The notes under the pieces: generated by a model
Told to the model about the DNA's origin: nothing
Databases searched by the model: none
The model's input: the letters and a program-made list of their open reading frames with translations, nothing else
Shown here: one piece after another, positions 30,057 through 38,142 of the stretch
Position numbering within the stretch: position 1 is the stretch's first letter
Layout of the letters: each line of letters opens with the position of its first letter
Origin: Phycisphaerae bacterium
Lineage (GTDB): Bacteria > Planctomycetota > Phycisphaerae > Sedimentisphaerales > Anaerobacaceae
DNA length: 64,000 nt
Assembly (NCBI GenBank): GCA_028714855.1
Contig: JAQTLP010000005.1
Span: forward strand, 142,872 to 206,871
Direction of reading: 5' to 3'
Program-made: the position numbers and the translations under genes

Positions 30057-30956
30057 ATGAAATCAAAAAGCCAAATCTATGCCAAAACAGGTTTCACTAT
30101 CATAGAGCTACTGACCATTATGAGCATTATTGTAATTCTTGTCGGCGCCCTTTTACCAGCCTTGAACATGATAAGGTGGTATGCCAGATATACAACGCAA
30201 AAGAATCAGTTTCGTAATATCGAGACAGGACTGCAAACATACGAATTTGATTATGGGGAATATCCGGATTCAGGTGCATTAGACACCACTGACGAGCCAT
30301 ACTGCGGCGCAATGAAGCTTGCTGAAGCAATGGCAGGACAGGATGGTTTGGGATTCAACCCTGATTCAAAATTCACTGCCGATGACGGCACTGGTGATAC
30401 TGAATTATACCCTCCCTTTACAGACGCTCCCTGGTATTACGAAAACTTAAAAAAGAGAAAGGAGTACCTGGAAGCCAAAGACGTCCAACTCTCTTCTTTA
30501 ACCGGCTTGTATGGTACCAATATAGGAGACTTTCCTTTTCCAGATGAAGTAGCGTTGCTCAGCGATGTTTATAAACGCAATGAACTGAGAAACAGCAAAG
30601 GAACAAAGCTCGGCATGCCTATATTATACTACAGAGCAGACCCAGCCAAGCTTTTGCACGATGCTAATTACCCTGATAATCCAGATAATATTTACAATTA
30701 CACCGACAACCAGGACCTTCTCGAACTTGGCGTGCCCTGGAGCCCAAGCATCGTACACCCGCTTTATCAAGATAAATATGGCAACGAACCAGGTTACGTA
30801 TTTTATCAGAAAACAATGGATGAGAGTGCCCTGCCCATTGAAAGACCTTACAATAAGAACAGCTATATTCTTATTTCCGCAGGCGGAGATGGGATATTCG
30901 GCAACGGCGGCAGCATGAGAACAAAAGATGTGTACAACTTTGCGGGGGCGGAATAA
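30057..30956 (+). CDS. Type II secretion pseudopilin-like protein
   Basis: The 299-residue protein has a class III signal. A short basic leader ends in Gly12, followed by Phe13 of the mature protein and the key Glu17 at position +5 (GFTIIELL), then a hydrophobic helix to about residue 35. A prepilin peptidase would process it. The C-terminal domain is Asp/Asn/Tyr-rich and contains the ILISAGGDGIFG motif, common in planctomycete type II secretion/pilin-like proteins. No other secretion gene is nearby, as is usual for these expanded families. It may form surface fibres or act in polysaccharide uptake; the exact role is unknown. Confidence 0.85.
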   Translation: MKSKSQIYAKTGFTIIELLTIMSIIVILVGALLPALNMIRWYARYTTQKNQFRNIETGLQTYEFDYGEYPDSGALDTTDEPYCGAMKLAEAMAGQDGLGFNPDSKFTADDGTGDTELYPPFTDAPWYYENLKKRKEYLEAKDVQLSSLTGLYGTNIGDFPFPDEVALLSDVYKRNELRNSKGTKLGMPILYYRADPAKLLHDANYPDNPDNIYNYTDNQDLLELGVPWSPSIVHPLYQDKYGNEPGYVFYQKTMDESALPIERPYNKNSYILISAGGDGIFGNGGSMRTKDVYNFAGAE

Positions 30957-30968
30957 AAAAACAGACAA

Positions 30969-31040
30969 AGCCGATGGTGAGAATCGGACTCACAACCCCG
31001 GCTTTACGAAAGCCGTGCTCTACCGTTGAGCTACATCGGC
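30969..31040 (-). tRNA. tRNA-Thr (anticodon CGT)
   Basis: The minus strand gives a 72-nt cloverleaf. The acceptor is GCCGATG/CATCGGC, the D-arm has AGCTCAACGGTAGAGC, and the anticodon stem CGGCT/AGCCG encloses TTCGTAA. The anticodon CGT reads ACG. No CCA is encoded. It is a second threonine tRNA in this window, complementing GGT. Confidence 0.94.
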
Positions 31041-31060
31041 AACAAACGCCATATATGGGC

Positions 31061-31402
31061 TTATTTTTTTACATTAGACCCGCCGGAACCCACCGTCGGA
31101 TTATTGAGCAATACGAGTAAAATCTCATCCTTTTGCTTCTGGTCCAGCGAATCTTTCTTAACGGCCTGGACAAGATAATCCCGTTCAGCCTGCGTCAAAT
31201 CAGTTCTTGCAGCTATCGCCTTGTATCCATCGACTTTGGCCTGGTCCGACAGGTTACTGACAACATCGACATCATTCATAGCTGATGTTCGATAGACCTG
31301 TATCTCGCTGCCCTCGGCTTTGACGGTATTGCCTGTTACCGTTACGCAGCCGTTCAATACAAACGCCGAACTAATCAGTAAAACAACCAGTATAGCTTTC
31401 AT
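31061..31402 (-). CDS. Small lipoprotein of unknown function
   Basis: Starting at ATG 31402 the product is 113 residues. It has a lipoprotein signal (MKAILVVLLISSAFVLNGC) and a mature domain that is mostly helical and Lys/Gln-rich (LDQKQKDEILLVLL). The upstream in-frame extension to 31450 adds polar residues in front of the signal and is rejected. I do not recognise a family. It probably sits in the outer or inner membrane leaflet. Confidence 0.6.
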   Translation of the reverse strand: MKAILVVLLISSAFVLNGCVTVTGNTVKAEGSEIQVYRTSAMNDVDVVSNLSDQAKVDGYKAIAARTDLTQAERDYLVQAVKKDSLDQKQKDEILLVLLNNPTVGSGGSNVKK

Positions 31403-31504
31403 TTCATTTGCCCTTTTCAAATAATAACGATAGTTCTGATTATAATTCATTTCTGATAAGCCGTAAACGGTTTAGATTAACGAAATTTCCGCACCGCCTG
31501 CCTT

Positions 31505-31866
31505 TTAAAATTGGCTTTGTTTGGCTTTGTTTTTGGCAGTTCATTGTTGGCAGTTTTTTGTTATTAGTCATTGTGTATATTGAGGTTAAATTCATTTTCA
31601 GCTTTTTGAAAATTGGCTTTGTTTTGCATAATTTATTCATTTTGATTGATTTTTTCCTTCTGCGCAAACAACCATAGCTTCCGCCGTCGCTGAAGCTATG
31701 GCGGACAATACATACCTCCTTCCACAATAGGACGAACCTGCGCGAATGTGTCGAAAAATGTGGGGTTTATAGGGGTGCGGTTTTGGCTAAGTCGTTATAG
31801 CTAAAGGGATAAAAAATTTCCCCAAAAACCATTTTGGATGTTTGACTACCTGCGCATTTGATTGAA
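31505..31866 (+). repeat. Dispersed ~365-bp intergenic repeat, copy A
   Basis: This intergenic stretch is similar over its whole length to the reverse complement of 62321-62681. Shared landmarks in order are AAAATTGGCTTTGTTT near the left end, TTTTGCATAATT, TGATTGATTTTTCC, the palindromic GCCGTCGCTGAAGCTATGGC, GGACAATACATACCTCC, GGTGCGGTTTTGGCTAAG, and the end word GCGCATTTGATTGAA. Short frames through it contain phrases such as CKTKPIF and SQTKPIL that seem to recur, but I do not treat them as genes. The element ends 29 bp before the restriction endonuclease stop. Confidence 0.8.
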
Positions 31867-31895
31867 AATTTGAAAAGACAACAAAACCGTTGTTT

Positions 31896-32528
31896 TCACT
31901 TTTCGCTTAATCGTTTTATTTCCTGCTGAATTTCAGGGATAACTTGAGGATTGTGAATGATTTTGTTTTTTCCTTCGGTTATCGAAATAATGTAAAAAAC
32001 TTTACCCCCATATTTTTTTGTGAATTTCTCATGTGTACTTTTTTGGAATTCGAGCTCATTTATTATTTGTGTAATATAAGCGAAACCAGCCGGTTTAATT
32101 TGTAGGCCGACGTAGCTTCCTTTGACATCAATATAGAAATCAACGTTATAACCTCTGTCCCATTCATCAGGCGCAGGGAGGATTTTTACTCCCAATTCTT
32201 TTTCGAGACGGCCATAAATAGTTTGAATTTCAGATTTGTAACCATCGAATGTTCTCGAAATAACAAGGTCAATTAAAAAGTTAATACAATCCTGTTCGGT
32301 GATGCTTTCTATCTCAGCATGGCAAATTTCTGTCACTTTTATAAACAGTGTCCTGCCAAGCTGCTCTAAATGTTCCCGAGCATATACGTTTGAATAATAA
32401 TATTGCTCCCACTCTTCCACTTTCTTCGGGGCACATTTTCTTATATGCTCAGCGACAGGGCCAACTTTATTCTTGCGTGTAAGTCCCCATCGCATATTTG
32501 CGCCGTTTAGTATCCATTCTTTAGGCAT
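31896..32528 (-). CDS. Type II restriction endonuclease, MjaI-like
   Basis: The 210-residue protein follows a DNA methyltransferase by 20 bp on the same strand. Its N-terminal segment (RWGLTRKNKVGPVAEHIRKC) and the EEWEQYYYSNVY block resemble, from memory, the MjaI family, whose founding enzyme cuts CTAG. A PD-(D/E)xK-like active site can be drawn with Asp130 and Q143-x-K145 in a strand-rich stretch (VDFYIDVKG...LQIKP), the Glu being replaced by Gln. Specificity is inferred only by family. The gene pair is visibly more AT-rich than the housekeeping genes around it, consistent with transfer. Confidence 0.72.
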   Translation of the reverse strand: MPKEWILNGANMRWGLTRKNKVGPVAEHIRKCAPKKVEEWEQYYYSNVYAREHLEQLGRTLFIKVTEICHAEIESITEQDCINFLIDLVISRTFDGYKSEIQTIYGRLEKELGVKILPAPDEWDRGYNVDFYIDVKGSYVGLQIKPAGFAYITQIINELEFQKSTHEKFTKKYGGKVFYIISITEGKNKIIHNPQVIPEIQQEIKRLSEK

Positions 32529-32548
32529 TTAAACTCCTCTTCAAGAAC

Positions 32549-33802
32549 TCAGTTAAGCTGCCGTGCAGTGTTATCTGCTTCCACAAAGCCTTGTTTAAGC
32601 AGATGGCGGTTAATAAAAGTTTTATTTTGTAAATACAAATAACACAACAGGTTATTTTGGCTGTCGTGTTTCGTATGGCCGAATTTCATAAAAACTTTCT
32701 GGCCTTTGGTTTTCGACTGCAAAAATTCAATAGCTTGGGCTTTCTTTTCAGCTTTTTCTTTTATACCTATCAGGCGAATTTTCAGACCGTCATCAAGTTC
32801 GAGTTCTATAGGAGAAATAACCTTTTTTACATTATGATAATCCTGTCTTTTTTGGCTATCGCCATTAATTTTAGAACCAAACTGTAATTTCCGAGGGTCG
32901 ATTTTTTTGTCGAATTTTACGGGATCTTTAAAAACATAAGGCAATTTATTTATTTCCTCTTTCCAGTCAATTTCATCCTCTCTGTTTTGTGCAAGTTCGA
33001 TGCTGAACTTATCAAAAAATTCTTTTTCCTTTAAACCAAGTTTTTCTTTGATAACAGGTATGAAATTAGGGTTTATTTCATACCCTATTGAATTTCTTTC
33101 GAGGTTTTTTGCTGCCAGAGATGTTGTCCCGCTCCCGATAAACGGGTCCAATATTGTATCGCCGATAAAACTAAACATTTTAATAAGCCGGCGGGGGATT
33201 TCTTCCGGAAACATTGCCAGATGGCCATTTTGTTTTTCACCTGGGATATTCCAATGGCCGACAAAATACTGATTCCATTCTTCAGTGGTCAGTTTTGATT
33301 TGTCTTTGATACCTCTTGGCACTGCTTTGCAAATGCCGGGCTTTTTAAAAATCAGAATGAATTCATAATCGATTTTGATAATTCCGTTTCGCGGATACGG
33401 GAAAGAACCCATAATCGTAGCACCGCCGGTAGTGTTACAGGTTGTGACCTTTTGCCAAATAATAGCCCCCATATAATCGAACCCTATTGTTTCACAGAAT
33501 TTGATTATTTCGGTGCGGATTGGAATTATTTTATATCTGCCATAATAAACCGACCTCGCAAATTGATCGCCGATATTTATACATAATCGGCATCCATCCT
33601 CGAGTGTTCGGAAACACTCGCTCCATACAAGGTTAAGATTGTTTATATAATTTTCGTAAGTATCGTCAAAACCTATCTGACCGCCGTTGCCATAATCTTT
33701 TAATTGCCAGTAAGGAGGCGAAGTTATGATAAGCTGAATAGATTTATCATCTATTTCAGTCATTTGTCTTGAATCACCGATTATAATTTTGTGTTTTGTC
33801 AT
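32549..33802 (-). CDS. Beta-class DNA methyltransferase with SNase-like C-terminal domain
   Basis: The 417-residue modification enzyme has motif IV (TSPPYW, 27-32) before the AdoMet motif I (DPFIGSGTT, 219-227), the order of beta-class N4-cytosine or N6-adenine methylases. After a linker, residues about 332-410 resemble a staphylococcal-nuclease domain: a strand LELDDGLKIRLIGI with Arg343 at the place of SNase Arg35, and the later block YLQNKTFINRHLLKQGFVEAD. The Arg expected near DxYGR is Asn here (DSQNN), so the tail is probably a binding module, not a nuclease. It protects DNA from the downstream endonuclease. Confidence 0.82.
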   Translation of the reverse strand: MTKHKIIIGDSRQMTEIDDKSIQLIITSPPYWQLKDYGNGGQIGFDDTYENYINNLNLVWSECFRTLEDGCRLCINIGDQFARSVYYGRYKIIPIRTEIIKFCETIGFDYMGAIIWQKVTTCNTTGGATIMGSFPYPRNGIIKIDYEFILIFKKPGICKAVPRGIKDKSKLTTEEWNQYFVGHWNIPGEKQNGHLAMFPEEIPRRLIKMFSFIGDTILDPFIGSGTTSLAAKNLERNSIGYEINPNFIPVIKEKLGLKEKEFFDKFSIELAQNREDEIDWKEEINKLPYVFKDPVKFDKKIDPRKLQFGSKINGDSQKRQDYHNVKKVISPIELELDDGLKIRLIGIKEKAEKKAQAIEFLQSKTKGQKVFMKFGHTKHDSQNNLLCYLYLQNKTFINRHLLKQGFVEADNTARQLN

Positions 33803-34290
33803 ACAGATTTCTTTCCCATAGGCATTAGTGTAAACCTTGCCGAATAATTTGCAAGAGGCAATAAAGATAAAGCATCCCTCGCCCCGGTGAGATAGCCCCG
33901 ATGAAGTAGCAAAAGCACTTCACGGGGTAAACTTCCACGCCCCGAAGAGATAATTTCACATCTCATCCCAGTTAGACAGCAAAAGACGCGTCTCACGGGA
34001 CAGGCGGGGCAGGCATCTCACGGGGTAAACTCTGGCACCCCGCCGGCATAGTAACCCCTGCCGCGAGCGGCAGGGCTAACCAACCCCCAAGCAGGCTTGA
34101 GGGCTAAACATATTTGGATTACCGCTCCATTACTGTCGCGGCTCTGTAACCCACGCAATAAATCCGCCTTCGGCGAGACAGGTTGCGGGGCTAAATATCT
34201 GAATCCCGTCATCAAGATGACGGGGCTAAACAAGAATAAGACAATTTTTCTTGTAAAACCAATTGGTAATAATTAAACTACTCAAATTAA
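33803..34290. other. Intergenic region dominated by hairpin repeats
   Basis: No gene is supported in these 488 bp. Short frames on the minus strand merely read through the hairpin cluster at 33890-34225. The remaining sequence, up to the tRNA-Tyr, is AT-rich. Confidence 0.65.
33890..34225. repeat. Cluster of variable-arm hairpins with constant GC feet
   Basis: At least five palindromes are strung together. 33894-33932: foot GCCCCG/CGGGG with arms TGAAGT/ACTTCA and loop AGCAAAAGC. A nested relative with the same AGCAAAAG loop is near 33966-34000. 34057-34076: CCCTGCCG/CGGCAGGG. 34084-34104: CCCCCAAGC/GCTTGAGGG. 34148-34192: CCCACGCAA/TTGCGGGG enclosing a small hairpin. 34204-34223: CCCGTCATC/GATGACGGG. 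Most are followed by GGGGTAAAC or GGGCTAAAC and preceded by TAG or TAAC. The arms differ between copies but each stays self-complementary. Confidence 0.8.
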
Positions 34291-34373
34291 GGGTCGGTGC
34301 CCGAGCGGCCAAAGGGGATGGGCTGTAAACCCATTGGCGCAAGCCTACGTTGGTTCGATTCCAACCCGGCCCA
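34291..34373 (+). tRNA. tRNA-Tyr (anticodon GTA)
   Basis: This is an 83-nt class II tRNA with a long variable arm. The acceptor is GGGTCGG/CCGGCCC, and the anticodon stem ATGGG/CCCAT encloses CTGTAAA with anticodon GTA. The variable stem-loop is around TGGCGCAAGCC, and the T-loop is GTTCGATTC. No CCA tail is encoded; the sequence continues ATTTTCC. Confidence 0.95.
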
Positions 34374-34389
34374 TTTTCCGAGTTTTTAA

Positions 34390-34452
34390 TCGCTGATTAA
34401 GCTGATTTTGTCGATTTTCAATTAACCACGAATTAACACTAATAAACACAAT
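34390..34452. repeat. Dispersed short repeat (CTGATTAA...ACCACGAATTAA type)
   Basis: The words CTGATTAAGCTGATTTT and AACCACGAATTAACAC occur here in the same order as in the reverse complement of 62276-62320, with variable spacing between them. It occupies part of the 217-bp gap between tRNA-Tyr and fhs. Confidence 0.55.
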
Positions 34453-34590
34453 TGTAACGAAAGACACGGGTAATAAGCCCGTAAATAGCAGGATAGTGCA
34501 AAAAGAAGGCTTTCGTCTTATATTTCTTACACCCCCCCACCGATGATAATAGAGAGCGTTAAATTTGACAAAATCTTAAGAGGATAATCT

Positions 34591-36360
34591 ATGAAACTTG
34601 ACCCAACCAAGATGAAGGATTGGCAGATTGCTGAAGCGGCAGAGCAATCTATGAAACCCGTCAGTCAGTTGGCTAAAGAATTAGGATTGGCCGACGATGA
34701 GGTGCTGCCGATGGGACGGCAGTTAGCACGTATCGATTATGTCAAGGTCTTAGAAAGACTGAAAGGTCAAACCAAGCCAAGCGCAAAATACATCGACGTT
34801 ACCGCCATCACTCCTACGCCTTTGGGAGAAGGGAAGAGCACGACAACAATCGGATTGATTGAAGGGATGGGGAAATTAGGTAAAAAGGCGACCGGCGCCA
34901 TTCGACAGCCAAGCGGCGGCCCGACATTTAACATCAAAGGTTCGGCAGCAGGAGGCGGGCTGGCCCAATGTATTCCGCTGGTGCCGTTTTCAATTCGTCT
35001 TACCGGCGATATCGACTGCATCACGAACGCACACAATTTGGCAATGGTGGCACTGACCAGCCGAATGCAGCACGAGAGAAACTATACTGATGAGCAGTTA
35101 GCAAAAAGAAATTTAAAGAGATTAGATATCGACCCGGATCAGGTACAAATGAAATGGGTGATGGATTTTTGCGCACAATCACTTCGCAATATAACTATCG
35201 GCAAAGGCGGCAAGATGGACGGCTATGAGATGGAATCCGGATTTGCCATCGCGGTCTCGAGCGAACTGATGGCGATACTGGCGCTGGCCAGAGACCTGAA
35301 GGACCTGCGGGAAAGAATTAGTAAAATCGTAGTCGCATACAGCAAAAGCGGAAACGAAGTTACCACAGCCGACCTCGAAGTTGACGGCGCGATGACGGCG
35401 TGGATGCTGGAAACGCTCAATCCGAGCCTGCTGCAGACTATCGAAGGCCAGCCGGTGTTTGTCCACGCGGGGCCGTTCGCAAATATCGCGATAGGCCAAA
35501 GCTCGATTATCGCCGACAGGGTCGCCACGAAATTGTCAGAATATCACGTTACAGAAAGTGGTTTCGGCGCTGACATCGGCTTCGAGAAGTTCTGGAACTT
35601 AAAGTGCCGGATGTCGGGCCTTAAACCCGACGCGGTGGTTATTGTCGCCACCATTCGGGCGCTAAAGATGCACGGCGGCGGCCCCGTGGTCAAGCCGGGA
35701 TTACCGCTCGATAAGGAATACACAAAAGAAAATCTCAAGTGGGTCGAGGATGGCTGCGACAATCTTATCGCTCATATTGAAACGGTGAAGAAAAGCGGTG
35801 TCCGTCCCGTTGTCTGCATAAACGGCTTCAGCGCCGATACCAAAGCCGAAATCGAACTGGCGCGTAAAATTTCGGAACAAAACGGCGCTTTGGCGGCATA
35901 TTCGGAACACTGGCTGAAAGGCGGAGACGGCGCAATCGAGCTTGCCGAAACCGTCATTGCGGCCTGCAAGGAAAAGAGTAAATTCAAATTCCTCTATGAA
36001 TTGGGGACACCTTTGCGAAAACAGGTGGAATTAATCGCCAAAGAAGTTTACGGCGCCGATGGTGTTACATACACAGAAGAAGCATTGAAAAAGGCGGAAG
36101 CCCTCGAAAAGAACGAGGATTTCAAGAACTTCGGCACGTGTATGGTCAAGACGCACTTGAGTCTGTCTCATAATCCTGATTTTAAGGGCCGGCCAAAGGG
36201 ATGGAAACTTCCAATTCGCGACTTTATGGTGTATAAAGGGGCAGGTTTTATCGTACCGCTGGCAGGCGAGATTAAGCTGATGCCTGGCACAAGCTCGGAC
36301 CCGGCTTTTAGGCGCATCGACGTGGACTTAAAAACCGGAAAAGTAACGGGAATGTTTTAG
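34591..36360 (+). CDS. fhs: Formate-tetrahydrofolate ligase
   Basis: Fhs makes 10-formyl-THF from formate, ATP and THF, the entry of formate into one-carbon metabolism and the methyl branch of the Wood-Ljungdahl route. The 589-residue protein has the ATP-binding loop [13 protein letters not shown] near residues 74-86 and the conserved [17 protein letters not shown] block. It is somewhat longer than the usual ~557. It is followed after 42 bp by folD, the next enzyme, in the same direction. In anaerobic Phycisphaerae it may serve purine and Met synthesis alone; no acetogenesis genes are present here. Confidence 0.95.
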   Translation: MKLDPTKMKDWQIAEAAEQSMKPVSQLAKELGLADDEVLPMGRQLARIDYVKVLERLKGQTKPSAKYIDVTAITPTPLGEGKSTTTIGLIEGMGKLGKKATGAIRQPSGGPTFNIKGSAAGGGLAQCIPLVPFSIRLTGDIDCITNAHNLAMVALTSRMQHERNYTDEQLAKRNLKRLDIDPDQVQMKWVMDFCAQSLRNITIGKGGKMDGYEMESGFAIAVSSELMAILALARDLKDLRERISKIVVAYSKSGNEVTTADLEVDGAMTAWMLETLNPSLLQTIEGQPVFVHAGPFANIAIGQSSIIADRVATKLSEYHVTESGFGADIGFEKFWNLKCRMSGLKPDAVVIVATIRALKMHGGGPVVKPGLPLDKEYTKENLKWVEDGCDNLIAHIETVKKSGVRPVVCINGFSADTKAEIELARKISEQNGALAAYSEHWLKGGDGAIELAETVIAACKEKSKFKFLYELGTPLRKQVELIAKEVYGADGVTYTEEALKKAEALEKNEDFKNFGTCMVKTHLSLSHNPDFKGRPKGWKLPIRDFMVYKGAGFIVPLAGEIKLMPGTSSDPAFRRIDVDLKTGKVTGMF

Positions 36361-36402
36361 AATGACAAATGGTAACTGGTAATCGGGAACTGGAGTAAAC
36401 AA

Positions 36403-37290
36403 ATGGCAGCAAAAATCATCGACGGAAAACAAGTAGCAGCGGAAATGCAGGCAGAGCTGAAAAAAGAAGCAGCATCGCTGAAACAAGAAAATATCGTGCC
36501 TGGACTGGGAGTCATCCTCGTAGGTGAGGACCCCGCATCACAATCTTATGTTACTGCAAAAGAACGCGCGTGCGCAGAATTGGGGATTTACTCCGATGAT
36601 AACCGTCTGCCTGCAGATATCACACAGAAGGACTTGATTGCTCTAATCAACAAAATGAATGCCGACCCAAAAATAAACGGTATCCTGGTCCAGCTGCCTC
36701 TGCCCAAACATCTCAATGAAGGCGAAGTTCTTCTCGCAATCAGCCCTGACAAGGACGTCGATGGTTTTCATCCGACCAATATCGGCAAAATGGTGGCGGG
36801 ACAGCCGGCATTTTTGCCCTGCACGCCGCACGGCGTCATTAAACTTTTGCAGCGTAACGGCGTTAAAATCGAAGGCGCCCACGTAGTAGTCGTCGGACGC
36901 AGCAATATCGTCGGCAAGCCCATTGCGAATATGCTCATTCAGAAAAGTCAAACCGGCAACGCCACCGTAACGGTCTGCCACACAAAAACAAAAGACCTTG
37001 CCCACCACACCCGCCAAGCCGATATTATCATTGCCGCCGCAGGCAGGCCCAAAACTATAACCGCGGACATGGTAAAGGACGGCGCAGCCGTAATTGATGT
37101 GGGCGTCAACCGCGTTAAAGATGCTACCAAGAAAAGCGGATATCGGCTGACCGGCGATGTTGATTTTGAAGCAGTCAAGGAAAAGGCGAGCGTGATTACT
37201 CCTGTCCCCGGCGGAGTCGGACCGATGACTATAACAATGCTGCTCTACAATACAGTGGAATCCGCCAAGAGGGCTGCCGGGAAAATTTAA
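36403..37290 (+). CDS. folD: Bifunctional methylene-THF dehydrogenase/methenyl-THF cyclohydrolase
   Basis: FolD interconverts 5,10-methylene-, methenyl- and 10-formyl-THF with NADP. The 295-residue protein has the catalytic YVTAK segment (SYVTAKERACAELG) and the PLPKHLNE loop. The GRSNIVGKP nucleotide-binding motif and the C-terminal PGGVGPMTITML signature are also present. It lies just after fhs, so the two supply C1 units together. It ends only 10 bp from the stop of the convergent AsmA-like gene. Confidence 0.95.
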   Translation: MAAKIIDGKQVAAEMQAELKKEAASLKQENIVPGLGVILVGEDPASQSYVTAKERACAELGIYSDDNRLPADITQKDLIALINKMNADPKINGILVQLPLPKHLNEGEVLLAISPDKDVDGFHPTNIGKMVAGQPAFLPCTPHGVIKLLQRNGVKIEGAHVVVVGRSNIVGKPIANMLIQKSQTGNATVTVCHTKTKDLAHHTRQADIIIAAAGRPKTITADMVKDGAAVIDVGVNRVKDATKKSGYRLTGDVDFEAVKEKASVITPVPGGVGPMTITMLLYNTVESAKRAAGKI

Positions 37291-37300
37291 TATCGAATTC

Positions 37301-38128
37301 TTAGTTTTGTCCCGTGAGTTTTTTCAGCAGACTCCTGAGGACATATGCAAATTCCCAGCTTCTGCCTTTGCTTTCTTTTAAAAGCTTTGTTCCTTCTTTC
37401 GTAGCGGTTTTGCCCAGTTGTATGGTCGTGCCAAGGGTTGACTTCATGGCAGCAATCATCTCGTTAGGCAAAACACCTGTCCCTTTATCCGCCACGCCGG
37501 CTACTATGGCTGCCAAGATCTTCCTGGACAATTCGGCCGTATCCAAGTCGTTATCGCGGCCTAAATCGGTCATCACGATAGGGTCAAGATTAAACGTAAT
37601 GGTATCTACCTTTCCGGGGACAGGCAGCAACTTTGCCTTAACTATTACGTCAGTAATTTCGATGTTATTGACGTGGATTTTTTTCCCGTCTTTTCCAGAT
37701 TTGCCTTCGGCTTTTCGCCGATCGGACACCGCTTTCATCACATCTTGAAGGTTATTACCGGAAACACCTCTTTGCTCAAGAAAGATATTTACTCCATCGA
37801 GTTTGATTTCTTTTATATCAACCCTCTCACCCAGAAGCGCCCTTACATCAACTTCGATTTTGGCACTTTTCAGCTCAAGCAGCTTATCGTACCGATAACC
37901 AGGCGGATTATTAACTGAAAGATTACTAATGCTAAGCTTGCCTGCGAAAATTTGCAGGTCGACATCCCCCACACTTACCCCGACGTTTAAGGCTTTGGTC
38001 GCCGCGACCTCGATACCCATTTTTAAGGCATGGTCGGCAAAAATATCAATGGCTATCGCCGCAACGGCAGCCAGAATCAGAACAGCCGGCAGAATAACCC
38101 ACACAATTTTTTTTAAAGATTTTTTCAT
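37301..38128 (-). CDS. AsmA-like membrane-anchored protein
   Basis: The 275-residue protein has a basic N-terminus and one membrane helix (residues about 8-29). The following domain resembles the start of AsmA/DUF748 proteins: a helix with the phrase ALNVGVSVGDVDLQIFAGKLSISNLSVNNPPGY and strand repeats ending in KEIKLDGVNIFLEQ. Such proteins sit in the periplasm and are linked to lipid transport or outer-membrane homeostasis. This one is short, so it may be only the membrane-proximal part of the fold. It is immediately downstream of murA on the same strand (14-bp gap). Confidence 0.7.
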   Translation of the reverse strand: MKKSLKKIVWVILPAVLILAAVAAIAIDIFADHALKMGIEVAATKALNVGVSVGDVDLQIFAGKLSISNLSVNNPPGYRYDKLLELKSAKIEVDVRALLGERVDIKEIKLDGVNIFLEQRGVSGNNLQDVMKAVSDRRKAEGKSGKDGKKIHVNNIEITDVIVKAKLLPVPGKVDTITFNLDPIVMTDLGRDNDLDTAELSRKILAAIVAGVADKGTGVLPNEMIAAMKSTLGTTIQLGKTATKEGTKLLKESKGRSWEFAYVLRSLLKKLTGQN

Positions 38129-38142
38129 TTTCTAACCTCACC

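Noticed and set aside
31440..31727. A 95-residue minus-strand frame in repeat copy A
   Set aside because: It is translation of the dispersed repeat, with TKPI-type phrases, and has no ribosome-binding site or family.
33890..34225. The hairpin cluster as a CRISPR array
   Set aside because: There is no direct repeat of constant length and no unique spacers of even size; the shared parts are only short feet and tails, and no cas gene is near.
33890..34225. The hairpins as integron attC sites
   Set aside because: The flanks (TAG/CTAAAC) do not fit the GTTRRRY/RYYYAAC boxes, there are no cassette genes between them, and the tyrosine recombinase at 23364 is XerD-like, not IntI-like.
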